A stretch of DNA of 64,000 bases from JAKALD01 sp963817785 (lineage in GTDB: Bacteria > Pseudomonadota > Gammaproteobacteria > Burkholderiales > SG8-39), in NCBI GenBank assembly GCA_963817785.1, contig CAWFPL010000003.1:705070-769069 (forward strand), given 5' to 3'. The translations under genes and the position numbers were made by a program. Under the pieces are notes generated by a model. It saw only the letters and a program-made list of their open reading frames with translations, was not told where the DNA came from and did no database searches. This document shows positions 15,033 through 23,985 of this stretch, piece by piece. Position 1 is the first letter of the stretch. Each line of letters opens with the position of its first letter.

Positions 15033-16256
15033 TTAGACCACCTGGCCGAGCTTGAAGATGGGCAGGTACATGGCGATCACCATGCCGCCGATCAGCGTGC
15101 CGAGCACCACCATGATCATCGGCTCCATGAGCGAGGACAGCGCCTCGACCGCATCATCGACTTCCTGCTCGAAGAAGTCAGCCACCTTGCTGAGCATGGA
15201 ATCGAGAGCGCCGGTCTCCTCTCCGATCGACACCATCTGGATCACCATGCTGGGGAACACGTTGGCGTTCTGCATCGCCACGGTGAGCGCGGTTCCGGTC
15301 GAGACGTCGCCCTGGATCTGCTTGGTCGCGACTAAATAGACGTAGTTGCCGGACGCCCCGCCGACGGAGTCGAGCGCCTCGACGAGGGGTACTCCGGCGG
15401 CGAACATGGTCGACAGCGTGCGGGTCCAGCGCGCGATCACCGCCTTGCGGATCAGAGGGCCGAACACCGGGACTTTCAGCAGCAGGCGGTCCATGAAAAT
15501 CTGGACGGCCTTGGAGCGCTGCCAGGCCGCGAAGAATCCGTACAGGCCGCCGCCGACCACGCCGAAGATCAGGTACCAGTACTTGACGAACGCGTCCGAG
15601 ATCGCCATCACCACCAACGTCGGCGCGGGCAGGTCTGCGCCGAAGCTGCTGAACACCTTCTTGAACGACGGGATCACGAAGATCATGATGATCGCGGTGA
15701 TGATGAACGCCACCGCTATGATCGAGATCGGGTAGAAAAGCGCGCTCTTGATCTTCGATTTGATGCCGAGGATCTTCTCCTTGTAGGTCGCGAGGCGGTC
15801 GAGCAGGCTTTCGAGAATACCGGCCTGCTCTCCGGCCTGCACCAGATTGCAGAACAGTGCATCGAAGTACAGCGGGTACTTGCGGAAGGCCGCGGCCAGC
15901 GAGGAGCCGGTCTCGACCTCGGACTTGACGTTGAGCAACAGCTTGCCGACGGCGCCGTTGGTCGCGCCCTTGCCGACGATGTCGAACGCCTGCAGCAGCG
16001 GCACGCCCGCCTTCATCATCGTGGCGAGCTGGCGCGTGAACAGGGTGATGTCCTTTTCGGTTACTTTGCCGCCAGGGCGCATGCGCTGCTTGCGCACCTT
16101 GGTGACCATCACGCCCTGTCGCCGTAGCGTCGCGTTGACCACTGTCTGGCCTCTGGCGCGCATCTCCCCGCGCACTACCTTGCCGGCCCGGTCCTTGCCT
16201 TCCCACTGGAAGGTGAACTCCTTGGGTCCCTTAATTGCCGCCGCCGCTGTCGCCAT
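15033..16256 (-). CDS. pilC: Type IV pilus inner-membrane platform protein PilC
   Basis: PilC is the polytopic inner-membrane platform that couples the PilB/PilT motors to pilus assembly. The 407-residue protein contains two repeated T2SSF domains (about residues 75-198 and 278-399). Each has the FTRQLATMMKAGVPLLQA-like or WTRTLSTMFAAGVPLVEALD signature. Three membrane segments are visible near 180, 225 and 385. AGGAG lies about eight bases before the ATG, directly next to the end of repeat copy 4. It belongs to the pilB-pilC-pilD set. Confidence 0.95.
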   Translation of the reverse strand: MATAAAAIKGPKEFTFQWEGKDRAGKVVRGEMRARGQTVVNATLRRQGVMVTKVRKQRMRPGGKVTEKDITLFTRQLATMMKAGVPLLQAFDIVGKGATNGAVGKLLLNVKSEVETGSSLAAAFRKYPLYFDALFCNLVQAGEQAGILESLLDRLATYKEKILGIKSKIKSALFYPISIIAVAFIITAIIMIFVIPSFKKVFSSFGADLPAPTLVVMAISDAFVKYWYLIFGVVGGGLYGFFAAWQRSKAVQIFMDRLLLKVPVFGPLIRKAVIARWTRTLSTMFAAGVPLVEALDSVGGASGNYVYLVATKQIQGDVSTGTALTVAMQNANVFPSMVIQMVSIGEETGALDSMLSKVADFFEQEVDDAVEALSSLMEPMIMVVLGTLIGGMVIAMYLPIFKLGQVV

Positions 16257-16270
16257 AGCCGCGCTCTCCT

Positions 16271-16320
16271 AAGAACAACACTGCGGGCTGCGCAGAGCAG
16301 GCTGCGCAGGCTGCTTTCGG
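16271..16320. repeat. Hairpin repeat copy 4 (pilB-pilC gap), degenerate
   Basis: The plus strand reads AAGAACAACACTGCGGGCTG, then CGCAGAGCAGGCTGCGCAGG and ends GCTTTCGG. The left end matches the left end of repeat copy 2 (read on the plus strand) and the complement of copy 1's right end. The right end matches the GAAAG flank. Relative to the downstream gene (pilC, minus strand) it has the same orientation as copy 1 before ftsZ, and both abut the ribosome binding site. The centre is diverged, so membership in the family is less sure. Confidence 0.5.
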
Positions 16321-16407
16321 TGCCACGAACCGCGCTGCGGGTCGCGCGACACCAGCCACACTTGCCGCGCTACGCGAGTAGAACATCTGCGCTCCATGCA
16401 CGCCGCC

Positions 16408-18138
16408 CTATTCGTTGGTGCAGGCCATGATTTCTTCCAGCGAGGTCAGCCCCTGCCTCACCTTCAGCAGCCCCGAGCGCCGCAGGGCGTGCAGGCCCTC
16501 GGCGCGTCCCTGCTGCGCAATGTCCAGCTGGTCGCCACCCTTCATGATGATGCGGCGAATCTCCTCCGAGATCGGCATGACTTCGTAGACCCCTACGCGG
16601 CCGCGATAGCCGCTGCCCTTGCACTGCTCGCACCCGGCCGCCGCGTATGGCTGGCAGCCTTCTTCCAGCTCATCCTCGGCAAAACCGGCGGCGAGCAGCG
16701 CCTCGGCCGGAATATCCGCGGGCCGCTTGCAGGAGCATAACCTGCGCGCGAGCCTCTGCGCCGTGATCAGGTTCACGCTCGACGCGATGTTGAACGGCGC
16801 GATTCCCATGTTCATCATTCGCGTCAGCGTGGACGGCGCGTCGTTGGTGTGCAGGGTGGAGAGCACCAGATGCCCGGTCTGTGCCGCCTTAATCGCGATT
16901 TCCGCCGTCTCCAGGTCGCGAATCTCGCCGACCATGATGACGTCCGGGTCCTGGCGCAGAAACGAGCGCAGCGCCGCGGCGAAGGTGAGTCCGGCCTTAT
17001 CGTTCACGTTCACCTGATTGACGCCGGGCAGATTGATTTCCGCCGGGTCCTCCACGGTGGAAATGTTGACCCCCGGCTGGTTGAGCACCTCGAGGCAGCT
17101 GTACAGCGATACCGTCTTGCCGCTGCCGGTCGGGCCGGTCACCAGGACCATGCCATAGGGCCGGTGGATCGCCTCGAGCAGGGCCGCCTTCTGTTCGGGT
17201 TCGTAGCCCAGGGCATCGATGCCGAGGGCGACCACCGACGGATCGAGGATGCGCAGACAGATCTTCTCGCCGAACAGCGTCGGCAGCGACGAGACGCGGA
17301 AGTCGATCGTGCGCGATGGCGTCAGCGCGAGCCTCATGCGCCCGTCCTGTGGCGTGCGCTTGTCCGAGATATTGAGCCGCGAGATCACCTTGAGGCGCGT
17401 TGCGATCTTGTCCTTGAGGAACGGCGGCGGACTCGCGACCTCGCGCAGCTCGCCGTCGACGCGCACGCGTACCCGATACTTCTTCTCGTAGGGCTCGAAG
17501 TGGATGTCCGAGGCGCCGACCATGATCGCGTCGACCAGCACCCGCTGGATGAAGCGTACCACCGGCGCGTCGCCGACCATGGACGCCCCGGGGGCCTCCT
17601 CGACTGCTTCCTGGACGAACTCCAGGCCCAGGTCCTCCCCGGCGAGCGCGTCGAGCGACTGCTCGACGCTGCTTGCGGCCAGCTCGATCAGCCGGTCCAG
17701 CTTGTCGTCCTCGACCACCACCGGATCCACCATCAGCCCGGTGTGGAACTTGACGTCGTCGAGCGCGTCGGTGCGGGTGGGGTCGGATATCGCGAGCGCA
17801 AGCCGCTTGCCGCGCACATACAGCGGCAGCACGCGCCGCGCCTGCATCAGTTTCGGGTCGACCGCCGAGCACGCGAGCTGCGCGGGGTCGTAGGCGTCCA
17901 GGTCGAGCAACGGATAGCCGAAGGTCCGCGAAGCGAACTCTGCCACCTCGAGCGGTCGCAGGCGCCCGGCATGGGTCACTTGGGCGACGAAGTTGACGTG
18001 GGTGGAGCGGGCTCCCTGGAGCAGCGCCTGCGCCTCGACCTCGTCGAGGTGGCCGTGCTGCACGAGCGCGCGCGCAAGCCCGGCCAGCCCCGTTGCGGGC
18101 GGGAGCGACTGCGGTCCTGCCTTGGTGGCGGTGGCCAT
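16408..18138 (-). CDS. pilB: Type IV pilus assembly ATPase PilB
   Basis: PilB is the hexameric motor that drives pilus extension. The 576-residue protein has an N-terminal MshEN-type domain (about 40-150) of the kind that binds c-di-GMP in some relatives. The secretion ATPase core follows, with Walker A GPTGSGKTVSLY near residue 335, the Asp box and Walker B VGEIRDLETAEIA. The His-box STLHTNDAPSTLTR is present. The tetracysteine zinc motif (CSC...CEQC) is near 495-535. It is first in the pilB-pilC-pilD-coaE-zapD-yacG run. The 138 bases upstream (18139-18276) are unusually AT-rich and probably hold its promoter, but no clean -35/-10 pair stands out. Confidence 0.96.
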   Translation of the reverse strand: MATATKAGPQSLPPATGLAGLARALVQHGHLDEVEAQALLQGARSTHVNFVAQVTHAGRLRPLEVAEFASRTFGYPLLDLDAYDPAQLACSAVDPKLMQARRVLPLYVRGKRLALAISDPTRTDALDDVKFHTGLMVDPVVVEDDKLDRLIELAASSVEQSLDALAGEDLGLEFVQEAVEEAPGASMVGDAPVVRFIQRVLVDAIMVGASDIHFEPYEKKYRVRVRVDGELREVASPPPFLKDKIATRLKVISRLNISDKRTPQDGRMRLALTPSRTIDFRVSSLPTLFGEKICLRILDPSVVALGIDALGYEPEQKAALLEAIHRPYGMVLVTGPTGSGKTVSLYSCLEVLNQPGVNISTVEDPAEINLPGVNQVNVNDKAGLTFAAALRSFLRQDPDVIMVGEIRDLETAEIAIKAAQTGHLVLSTLHTNDAPSTLTRMMNMGIAPFNIASSVNLITAQRLARRLCSCKRPADIPAEALLAAGFAEDELEEGCQPYAAAGCEQCKGSGYRGRVGVYEVMPISEEIRRIIMKGGDQLDIAQQGRAEGLHALRRSGLLKVRQGLTSLEEIMACTNE

Positions 18139-18276
18139 TGGCGCTGGTCGTGGCTATCCAGCGGTGGATGATGCCCTGCCACCGTACTTTTGTAAAGCCT
18201 CAAATATCGCCTGTAACCCAATGATGATACGAGATTTAACGTCTTTTAAAACAGCTGTAACCGTAGATGCCGGAGA

Positions 18277-19578
18277 TCAGGAAAGCGCCTCGTCCGGGGC
18301 CGCGGCACTGGCGGGGCGGAATACCCGCACGGTCTTCACGGCGTGCCCCTGCGTATGCACGATCTCCATCGGCACGCCCGCGATCTTGATCGACACGTCC
18401 GCTTCGGGAATTTCCCGCAGATACTCGAGGATGAGCCCGTTCAAGGTCTTCGGCCCGTCCAGCGGAAGGTTCAGTCCGAGCGCGCGGTTGACCTCGCGCA
18501 CCGGCGTCGCGCCATCGGCGGTCGCGCTGCCGTGCTCGCCCCATTGCAGCGCCGCCGCCGCCGCGGGCAGCGAGGTGGTGAACTTGCCGATCATCTCCTC
18601 GATGATGTCCTCGAGCGTGACCAGACCCATCAGCTCGCCGTACTCGTCGACCACCAGCGCGATGCGCTCGCGGTTTTCCTGGAAGTACTGCATTTGCGCC
18701 AGCACCGGCGTCGAGGCGGGAACGAAATAGGGCTCGCCGACGAGCTGCTCGAGGGCGTGCTTGTCGAGCCGGGTGGACTGCAGCAGCAGCCCGAGCACCT
18801 TCTTGACGTGCAGCACGCCTGCCACCTCGCCGAGACTGTCGCGAAACACCGGCAGCCGCATGTGATAGCTGGTGACCAGCTGGCGCGCGATGGTGTCCGG
18901 ATCGTCGTCCATCTTGAGCGATTCGATGCGCGCGCGCGGCACCATGATGTCCTGCACCGTGACGTTGCCGAGGTCGAAAAGGTTGAGCAGGATCGAGACG
19001 TGCTTCTTCGGCATGAAGTTGGAGGACTCGAGCACCAGGGTGCGAATCTCCTCCGGCGTGAGCTTCGGCGCTGCTTCCTCTGCGCCCCCGGGGCGGACTC
19101 CCGCGAGCCACAGCAGCGGCCGCGCGAACAGGTTCGAGAACCACACCGCCGGCGCGAGCATGCGCTGCAACGGGCCGAGCACCCAGGCGAGCGGCAATGC
19201 GATGCGTTCCGGGTAAGTGGCGCCGACGACCTTCGGCGTGACTTCGCACAGCACGATGATCAGGAACGCGATCACCAGCGTACTGACCGCGTACGATAGC
19301 TTGTCCTGCCCGAGCAGGCGCACCGCGATCACGCCGGCGAGCGTCGTCGCGCCCGCGTTGCCGATCGTATTGCCGATCAGGATGGCGCTCAGCAGCCGGT
19401 CGATGCGTCGCAGCAGCTCGGCCGCACGGCGCGCGCCGCCGTCACCCTGCGCCACCAGATGCTTCAGGCGATAGCGGTTGAGCGACATCATGCTCGTTTC
19501 GGCGATCGAAAAGAACGCCGAAACGACCAGCAACACGACCAGTGCCGCGACCTCTGCCGAAAGTGGGACGTCTTCCAT
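18277..19578 (-). CDS. HlyC/CorC (YfjD-type) CNNM/CBS membrane protein
   Basis: This inner-membrane protein has a DUF21/CNNM transmembrane domain (about residues 1-190), two CBS domains (about 205-330) and a C-terminal CorC_HlyC domain (about 350-433). Relatives handle Mg2+/Co2+ or affect ion resistance; the true substrate is unknown. Visible markers are SAFFSIAETSMMSLNRYRLKHL in the first membrane region, VQDIMVPRARI at the CBS start and DEYGELMGLVTLEDIIEEMIG in the second CBS. The start at 19578 (MEDVPLSAEVAAL) puts the first membrane helix at residues 8-28. It lies 40 bases downstream of the CcsA-family gene, the usual partner. Confidence 0.9.
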   Translation of the reverse strand: MEDVPLSAEVAALVVLLVVSAFFSIAETSMMSLNRYRLKHLVAQGDGGARRAAELLRRIDRLLSAILIGNTIGNAGATTLAGVIAVRLLGQDKLSYAVSTLVIAFLIIVLCEVTPKVVGATYPERIALPLAWVLGPLQRMLAPAVWFSNLFARPLLWLAGVRPGGAEEAAPKLTPEEIRTLVLESSNFMPKKHVSILLNLFDLGNVTVQDIMVPRARIESLKMDDDPDTIARQLVTSYHMRLPVFRDSLGEVAGVLHVKKVLGLLLQSTRLDKHALEQLVGEPYFVPASTPVLAQMQYFQENRERIALVVDEYGELMGLVTLEDIIEEMIGKFTTSLPAAAAALQWGEHGSATADGATPVREVNRALGLNLPLDGPKTLNGLILEYLREIPEADVSIKIAGVPMEIVHTQGHAVKTVRVFRPASAAAPDEALS

Positions 19579-19619
19579 GTCGGGGCGGACGCGGGCGCCG
19601 GGCGACGATCGACCCCGCC

Positions 19620-20471
19620 TCAGGTTCGCCCGAGGATCACTTCGAGCACGAAGCGGCTGCCGACGTAGGCGAGCAGCAGCATGACGAAGCCGCTCAAGGT
19701 CCAGCGCAGCGCGGTGCGCCCGCGCCACCCGTACAGGTGCCGCCCCGCGAGCAGCACTGCGAAGGTCGACCAGGAGAGAATCGCGAACAGCGTCTTGTGG
19801 TTGAAGCGCAGCGGCTTGCCGAACAGCGTCTCGGAGAACACGATTCCGGTGATCAGCGTCAGGGTCAGCAGCACGAACGCGGCGCCGATGAGGCGAAACA
19901 GGAGCCGCTCCAGCGTGAGCAGCGGCGGCAAGGCGCCGAGCGGGCCGGTGAGCACGCCTGGTGCGTCGCCCGGCGCGGGCTTGCGGGCGTGGTGCAGGCG
20001 CCGCTCCACGACCGCCATCAGCACCGCGTGCAGCATGGCGATGGTAAACAGGCTGTACGCGAGCATCGCCAGAATCAAGTGCAGCTTGAACTCGAGTGAC
20101 GCCGCGTAGGTCGCGGCCATCCCCGGGAACAGCGCCGGCAGCGGCACGCACAGGGCGGCGAGCCCGAGCGCCGGCGACAGCATGCCGTCGAGGCGGTAAA
20201 TGAAGCTTTCGATCCAGTAGAACAGCACCGCGAGCCACAGCATCGCGGACAGCGCGTCGGCGAAGCCGAACAGCGGCTGCGGCGGGAGCACGATGTCCGT
20301 ATAGAGCAGCCAGCCCTGCAGCGCGAGCGGCGGGAGGATGGCGACGCGCTCCCAGGCCCTGAGTCCGGTGCTGGCGGCCGCCCCCGGCCGCCAGCGCGTG
20401 TTCCAGAAGTGCAGCGCGAGGAGCGCGTAGGCCGCGCTCGCCACGAGGTGGAGTAAAATGCTGGGCACCAC
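19620..20471 (-). CDS. CcsA-family (YpjD-type) inner-membrane protein
   Basis: This is a 283-residue, eight-helix inner-membrane protein of the cytochrome c assembly (CcsA/CcmC) family. The conserved C-terminal part reads FNHKTLFAILSWSTFAVLL followed by GRHLYGWRGR; the His is the likely haem-contact residue in the family. It lacks the long WWD-rich loop of true CcsA, so a direct role in cytochrome c maturation is doubtful. In this position (next to ffh, divergent) it is widespread in proteobacteria. The start is one of two consecutive GTG codons (20471 or 20468). Only 50 bases separate it from divergent ffh. Confidence 0.85.
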   Translation of the reverse strand: MVPSILLHLVASAAYALLALHFWNTRWRPGAAASTGLRAWERVAILPPLALQGWLLYTDIVLPPQPLFGFADALSAMLWLAVLFYWIESFIYRLDGMLSPALGLAALCVPLPALFPGMAATYAASLEFKLHLILAMLAYSLFTIAMLHAVLMAVVERRLHHARKPAPGDAPGVLTGPLGALPPLLTLERLLFRLIGAAFVLLTLTLITGIVFSETLFGKPLRFNHKTLFAILSWSTFAVLLAGRHLYGWRGRTALRWTLSGFVMLLLAYVGSRFVLEVILGRT

Positions 20472-20521
20472 TGCAGTTTATCACCGCGCTCCCGCCAGTC
20501 CCGCGCGCGCCGCCAGCTCTC

Positions 20522-21871
20522 ATGCTCGATAACCTCACCGCACGCCTGACGCGCATCGCCAAGACGCTCCGCGGCGAGGCGCGCCTCACCGAAGCGAACA
20601 TCCAGGATGCGCTGCGCGAGGTGCGCGTTGCGCTGCTCGAGGCCGATTGCGCGCTGCCGGTGGTCAAGGACTTCGTCGCCGCGGTCAAGTCGCAGGCGCT
20701 GGGCGAGGAGGTCCTCGGCAGCCTCACTCCCGGCCAGGCGCTGGTCGGCGTGGTACACCGCGAACTCGCGCGCCTCATGGGTACGGCGAATGTCGGGCTG
20801 GATCTGGCCGCGCAACCGCCTGCGGTGATCCTGATGGCGGGGTTGCAGGGCTCGGGCAAGACCACGACCACGGGCAAGCTGGCGCGGATGCTCGCGAGTC
20901 AGAAGAAGAAGGTGCTGGTCACGTCCTGCGACGTGTACCGTCCGGCCGCGATCGAGCAGCTCAAGACCGTCGCCGCGCAGGCCGGGGTCGATTTTCTGCC
21001 GAGCGCGCCGGACGACAAGCCGCTGCACATCGCGCAGGTCGCTCTCGAGCATGCGCGCACGCGCTACTACGACGTCCTGATCGTCGACACTGCGGGGCGG
21101 CTCGCGATCGACGAGGCAATGATGAAGGAGATTGTCGAGCTGCACGCCGTGCTGCGCCCGGTCGAAACGCTGTTCGTGGTCGACGCCATGCAGGGCCAGG
21201 ATGCGGTGAACGTCGCCCAGGCCTTCAACCAGGCGCTGCCGCTCACCGGGGTAATCCTCACCAAGCTCGACGGCGACGCGCGCGGCGGCGCGGCGCTGTC
21301 GGTGCGCCACGTCACCGGCAAGCCGATCAAATTCGTCGGCACCGGGGAGAAGCTCACGGGGCTGGAGCCGTTTCATCCGGAGCGCATGGCGTCACGCATC
21401 CTGGGCATGGGCGACATCGTCTCGCTGGTGGAGGAGGCGCGCCGCGGAGTGGACGAGCAGCAGGCGCAGGCGCTCGCCGAGAAGGTGCGCAAGGGCAAGG
21501 GCTTCGATCTCGAGGATTTCAAGTCCCAGATCCAGCAGATGAAGAACATGGGCGGGCTGGCGGCGCTGGTCGACAAGCTGCCCGCGCAGCTCACCGGCTC
21601 GATCAACCCGGCGCAGCTGCAGGACGACCGGCAGATGCGCCGCATCGAGGGCATCATCAATTCGATGACCCCGCAGGAGCGCGCGCATCCCGAGCTCCTC
21701 AAGGCTTCCCGCAAGCGGCGCATCGCGGCCGGTGCCGGCGTCCCGGTGCAGGAAGTGAACCGGCTGCTCAATCAATTCGAGCAAATGCAGAAGATGATGA
21801 AGCAGATGCGCAAGGGCGGGCTCGCGCGCATGATGCGCGCGATGAAGGGCGCGATGCCGGGCATGCACTGA
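20522..21871 (+). CDS. ffh: Signal recognition particle protein Ffh
   Basis: Ffh binds 4.5S RNA and signal sequences and targets membrane proteins to FtsY/SecYEG. The 449-residue protein has the N domain (1-90) and the G domain with GLQGSGKTTTTGKLA near residue 108, DVYRPAAIEQL, DTAGR near 189 and TKLDGDARGGAAL. A Met-rich M domain (about 310-449) has the RNA-binding helix-turn-helix SMTPQERAHPELLKASRKRR. The C-terminus is rich in Met and Lys as expected. The promoter for rpsP lies just downstream, so ffh need not be the head of the rpsP operon. Confidence 0.97.
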   Translation: MLDNLTARLTRIAKTLRGEARLTEANIQDALREVRVALLEADCALPVVKDFVAAVKSQALGEEVLGSLTPGQALVGVVHRELARLMGTANVGLDLAAQPPAVILMAGLQGSGKTTTTGKLARMLASQKKKVLVTSCDVYRPAAIEQLKTVAAQAGVDFLPSAPDDKPLHIAQVALEHARTRYYDVLIVDTAGRLAIDEAMMKEIVELHAVLRPVETLFVVDAMQGQDAVNVAQAFNQALPLTGVILTKLDGDARGGAALSVRHVTGKPIKFVGTGEKLTGLEPFHPERMASRILGMGDIVSLVEEARRGVDEQQAQALAEKVRKGKGFDLEDFKSQIQQMKNMGGLAALVDKLPAQLTGSINPAQLQDDRQMRRIEGIINSMTPQERAHPELLKASRKRRIAAGAGVPVQEVNRLLNQFEQMQKMMKQMRKGGLARMMRAMKGAMPGMH

Positions 21872-21921
21872 AGGTGCGCGCGGCGGCGCCCACGCCGGCG
21901 GACACGGGCCTGCCCTGCTCC

Positions 21922-21951
21922 TTGTCAAAATGCCGAAAAGTCCCGTATAAT
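21922..21951 (+). promoter_or_regulatory. Sigma-70 promoter of the rpsP operon
   Basis: TTGTCA (21922-21927) and a perfect TATAAT (21946-21951) are separated by 18 bases, in an AT-rich patch between ffh and rpsP. Initiation about seven bases after the -10 leaves a leader of roughly 25 bases before the rpsP ATG. It is one of the two best promoters in the window, with that of recA. Confidence 0.85.
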
Positions 21952-21984
21952 CCGCGCCTTTTCGAAGCGACCGGGGTTTCCCAA

Positions 21985-22236
21985 ATGGTAGTGATTCGAC
22001 TGGCGCGCGGCGGCGCGAAGAAACGGCCCTTTTACAACCTGGTGGTGGCCGACTCGCGTCACCCGCGCGACGGCCGCTTCATCGAGCGCGTCGGCTTCTA
22101 CAACCCGAAGGCGCCCGAGGGGCGCGAGGCGTTGCGCGTCGACATGGAGCGCGTCAAGCACTGGAAGGGCGAGGGCGCGCAGCTCTCCTCGACGGTCGTG
22201 CGGCTCGTCAAGCAGTTTGCAAAGAAGGCCGCCTGA
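21985..22236 (+). CDS. rpsP: 30S ribosomal protein S16
   Basis: S16 is a small-subunit assembly protein. The 83-residue protein begins MVVIRLARGGAKKRPFYNLV and contains DGRFIERVGFYNP, VDMERVKHWKGEGAQLS and a Lys-rich C-terminus, all canonical. The ATG at 21985 is fixed by the family start. It heads the rpsP-rimM-trmD-rplS operon, preceded by a strong promoter and ended by a rho-independent terminator after rplS. Confidence 0.97.
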   Translation: MVVIRLARGGAKKRPFYNLVVADSRHPRDGRFIERVGFYNPKAPEGREALRVDMERVKHWKGEGAQLSSTVVRLVKQFAKKAA

Positions 22237-22732
22237 ACACCTGATCGAGATGGGCCGCGTGGCCGGCTCGTTCGGCGTGCACGGCTGGCTCAAGGTGGTG
22301 CCTTACAGCGCGGAGGTAGCCGCGCTCGCCGCGTACCCGGCCTGGTGGCTGAAGGGGCGCGACGGCGCCTGGCGCGAGATCACGGTCGAGGAAACGAAGG
22401 TTCACGGCGCGCAGCTGCTTGCCAAGCTCGCGGGCGTGGCGGACCGCGAGGCCGCGCTGGCGCTGAAGGGCGCGGCGCTCGCCGTCGGGCGCGAAGCACT
22501 CGGCGAGCCGGAGCAGGGCCGCTACTACTGGTCCGACCTGATCGGGCTGGACGTGGTGAACGGCAAGGGCGAGCGCCTGGGTACGTTGCGCGCGATGTTC
22601 TCGAACGGCGCTCACGACGTGGCCGAGGTGGTGGCCGAGCGCACCCGGCTGCTGCCGTGGCTGCCGTGGGTGGTGAAGCGCGTCGACTTGGCGGCGCGCC
22701 GGGCGGAGGTGGAATGGGAAGCGGACTGGTGA
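22217..22732 (+). CDS. rimM: Ribosome maturation factor RimM
   Basis: RimM binds S19 and helps mature the 16S rRNA 3' domain. It has an N-terminal RimM domain (MGRVAGSFGVHGWLKV) and a C-terminal PRC barrel (about residues 95-171). The barrel includes YYWSDLIGLDVV and LLPWLPWVVKRVDL. The start is uncertain: a TTG at 22217 overlaps rpsP by 20 bases and gives 171 residues, while an ATG at 22250 gives 160. The residues before EMGRVAG are not strongly conserved. AAGAAGG lies within rpsP, about 12 bases before a CTG at 22241, a third possibility. Confidence 0.9.
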   Translation: MQRRPPEHLIEMGRVAGSFGVHGWLKVVPYSAEVAALAAYPAWWLKGRDGAWREITVEETKVHGAQLLAKLAGVADREAALALKGAALAVGREALGEPEQGRYYWSDLIGLDVVNGKGERLGTLRAMFSNGAHDVAEVVAERTRLLPWLPWVVKRVDLAARRAEVEWEADW

Positions 22733-22744
22733 AGGGCGACGGGC

Positions 22745-23503
22745 ATGATCCGCTTCGACGTGGTGACCCTGTTTCCCGAGATGTTCGCCGCGGTGAGCCA
22801 GAGCGGCATCACGCGGCGGGCGCTGGAGGCGGGGCTGTGGCGCCTCGGGCTGTGGAACGTGCGCGATTTCACGACGGACAACTACCGGACGGTCGATGAC
22901 CGGCCGTACGGCGGCGGGCCGGGCATGGTGATGCTGGCCGAGCCGCTGGAGAAGGCGCTGGACGCGGTCCTGGCGGACCAGGGCGCGCAGCGCGGACGGG
23001 TGATTTATCTGTCGCCGCAGGGCAGGCGGCTCGATCACGCGAAGGTGATGGAGCTGGCCGGCGGGCAGGCGCTGACGCTGCTGTGCGGGCGTTACGAGGG
23101 CGTCGACGAGCGCCTGATCCGGCGCCGCGTGGACGAGGAGCTGTCGCTCGGCGATTACGTTCTCTCCGGAGGCGAGCTGGCGGCGATGGCGGTGATCGAC
23201 GCGGTGGTGCGCCAGTTGCCGGGTGCGCTCGGCGACGGGCAGTCCGCCGCCGAGGAGTCGTTTGCGGACGGTCTGCTCGATTGCCCGCAGTACACGCGGC
23301 CTGAGGTGTACGCTGGCGAGCGGGTGCCCGAGGTGCTGCTCTCGGGGCACCATGCCGAGATCCGGCGCTGGAGGCTGAAGCAGGCGCTGGGGCGGACTTG
23401 GCAGCGCAGGCCGGAGCTGCTTGCCGCGCGGCGCTTGAGTGAACACGAACAGTCCCTGCTGGAGGAGTTCCGGCGGGACACGCAAGACGGAGCGAAATCA
23501 TGA
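22745..23503 (+). CDS. trmD: tRNA (guanine-N1-)-methyltransferase TrmD
   Basis: TrmD methylates G37 of tRNAs, preventing frameshifts. The 252-residue SPOUT enzyme shows RFDVVTLFPEMF at the N-terminus, DDRPYGGGPGMVM (about 53-65), LLCGRYEGVDERL (about 110) and the knot motif LSLGDYVLSGGELAAM. The interdomain loop and the C-terminal DNYRTV-independent helix domain (RRPELLAARRLSEHEQSLLEEF) are also present. All SAM and catalytic regions are intact. It overlaps the rplS start by four bases (ATGA). Confidence 0.97.
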   Translation: MIRFDVVTLFPEMFAAVSQSGITRRALEAGLWRLGLWNVRDFTTDNYRTVDDRPYGGGPGMVMLAEPLEKALDAVLADQGAQRGRVIYLSPQGRRLDHAKVMELAGGQALTLLCGRYEGVDERLIRRRVDEELSLGDYVLSGGELAAMAVIDAVVRQLPGALGDGQSAAEESFADGLLDCPQYTRPEVYAGERVPEVLLSGHHAEIRRWRLKQALGRTWQRRPELLAARRLSEHEQSLLEEFRRDTQDGAKS

Positions 23504-23874
23504 ATCTGATTCAGCAACTCGAGCAGGAAGAGATCAAGCGTCTCGGCAGGAAGGTCCCGGATTTTTCCCCCGGCGACACGGTGGTGGTGAGCGTGAACGT
23601 GGTCGAAGGCGAGCGCAAGCGCGTGCAGGCCTTCGAGGGAGTGGTGATCGGCAAGCGCAACCGCGGCCTCAACTCCTCGTTCATCGTGCGCAAGATCTCC
23701 TCGGGAGAGGGCGTCGAGCGCACCTTTCAGACGTACTCGCCGCTGATCGCCTCGATCGAGGTGAAGCGCAAGGGCGCCGTGCGCCGCGCCAAGCTGTACT
23801 ACCTGCGCTCGCGCTCGGGCAAGTCGGCACGCATCCGCGAGAAGATCGGCGCCGCCGCCGAGGCTCAAGAGTAA
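23500..23874 (+). CDS. rplS: 50S ribosomal protein L19
   Basis: L19 lies at the 30S-50S interface. The 124-residue protein begins MNLIQQLEQEEIKRL and contains FSPGDTVVVSVNVVEGERKR, FEGVVIGKRNRGLNSSF and the C-terminal KLYYLRSRSGKSARIREK. A short Ala/Glu tail (GAAAEAQE) follows. Its ATG overlaps the trmD stop. It is the last gene of the operon, followed by a clear terminator. Confidence 0.97.
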   Translation: MNLIQQLEQEEIKRLGRKVPDFSPGDTVVVSVNVVEGERKRVQAFEGVVIGKRNRGLNSSFIVRKISSGEGVERTFQTYSPLIASIEVKRKGAVRRAKLYYLRSRSGKSARIREKIGAAAEAQE

Positions 23875-23896
23875 GCCGGGCCGCCGCCAGAGCGGA

Positions 23897-23922
23897 AACG
23901 GGGCGCCCGCCGCCCCGTTTTT
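23897..23922 (+). terminator. Rho-independent terminator after rplS
   Basis: The stem AACGGGGC (23897-23904) and GCCCCGTT (23912-23919) enclose a seven-base loop and run into TTTTT. It lies 23 bases after the rplS stop and closes the rpsP-rplS operon. It is the only classical terminator seen in the window. Confidence 0.9.
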
Positions 23923-23985
23923 GCCTGCATCCGCTTGATCGCGCACCGCGCGTCGCCTCGCGGCGCGCGGTGCGCGACGTGGATC

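Noticed and set aside
18139..18276. Sigma-54 promoter before pilB
   Set aside because: TGGCAGG on the minus strand recalls the -24 box, but no TTGC -12 box is at the right distance. The region is AT-rich only.
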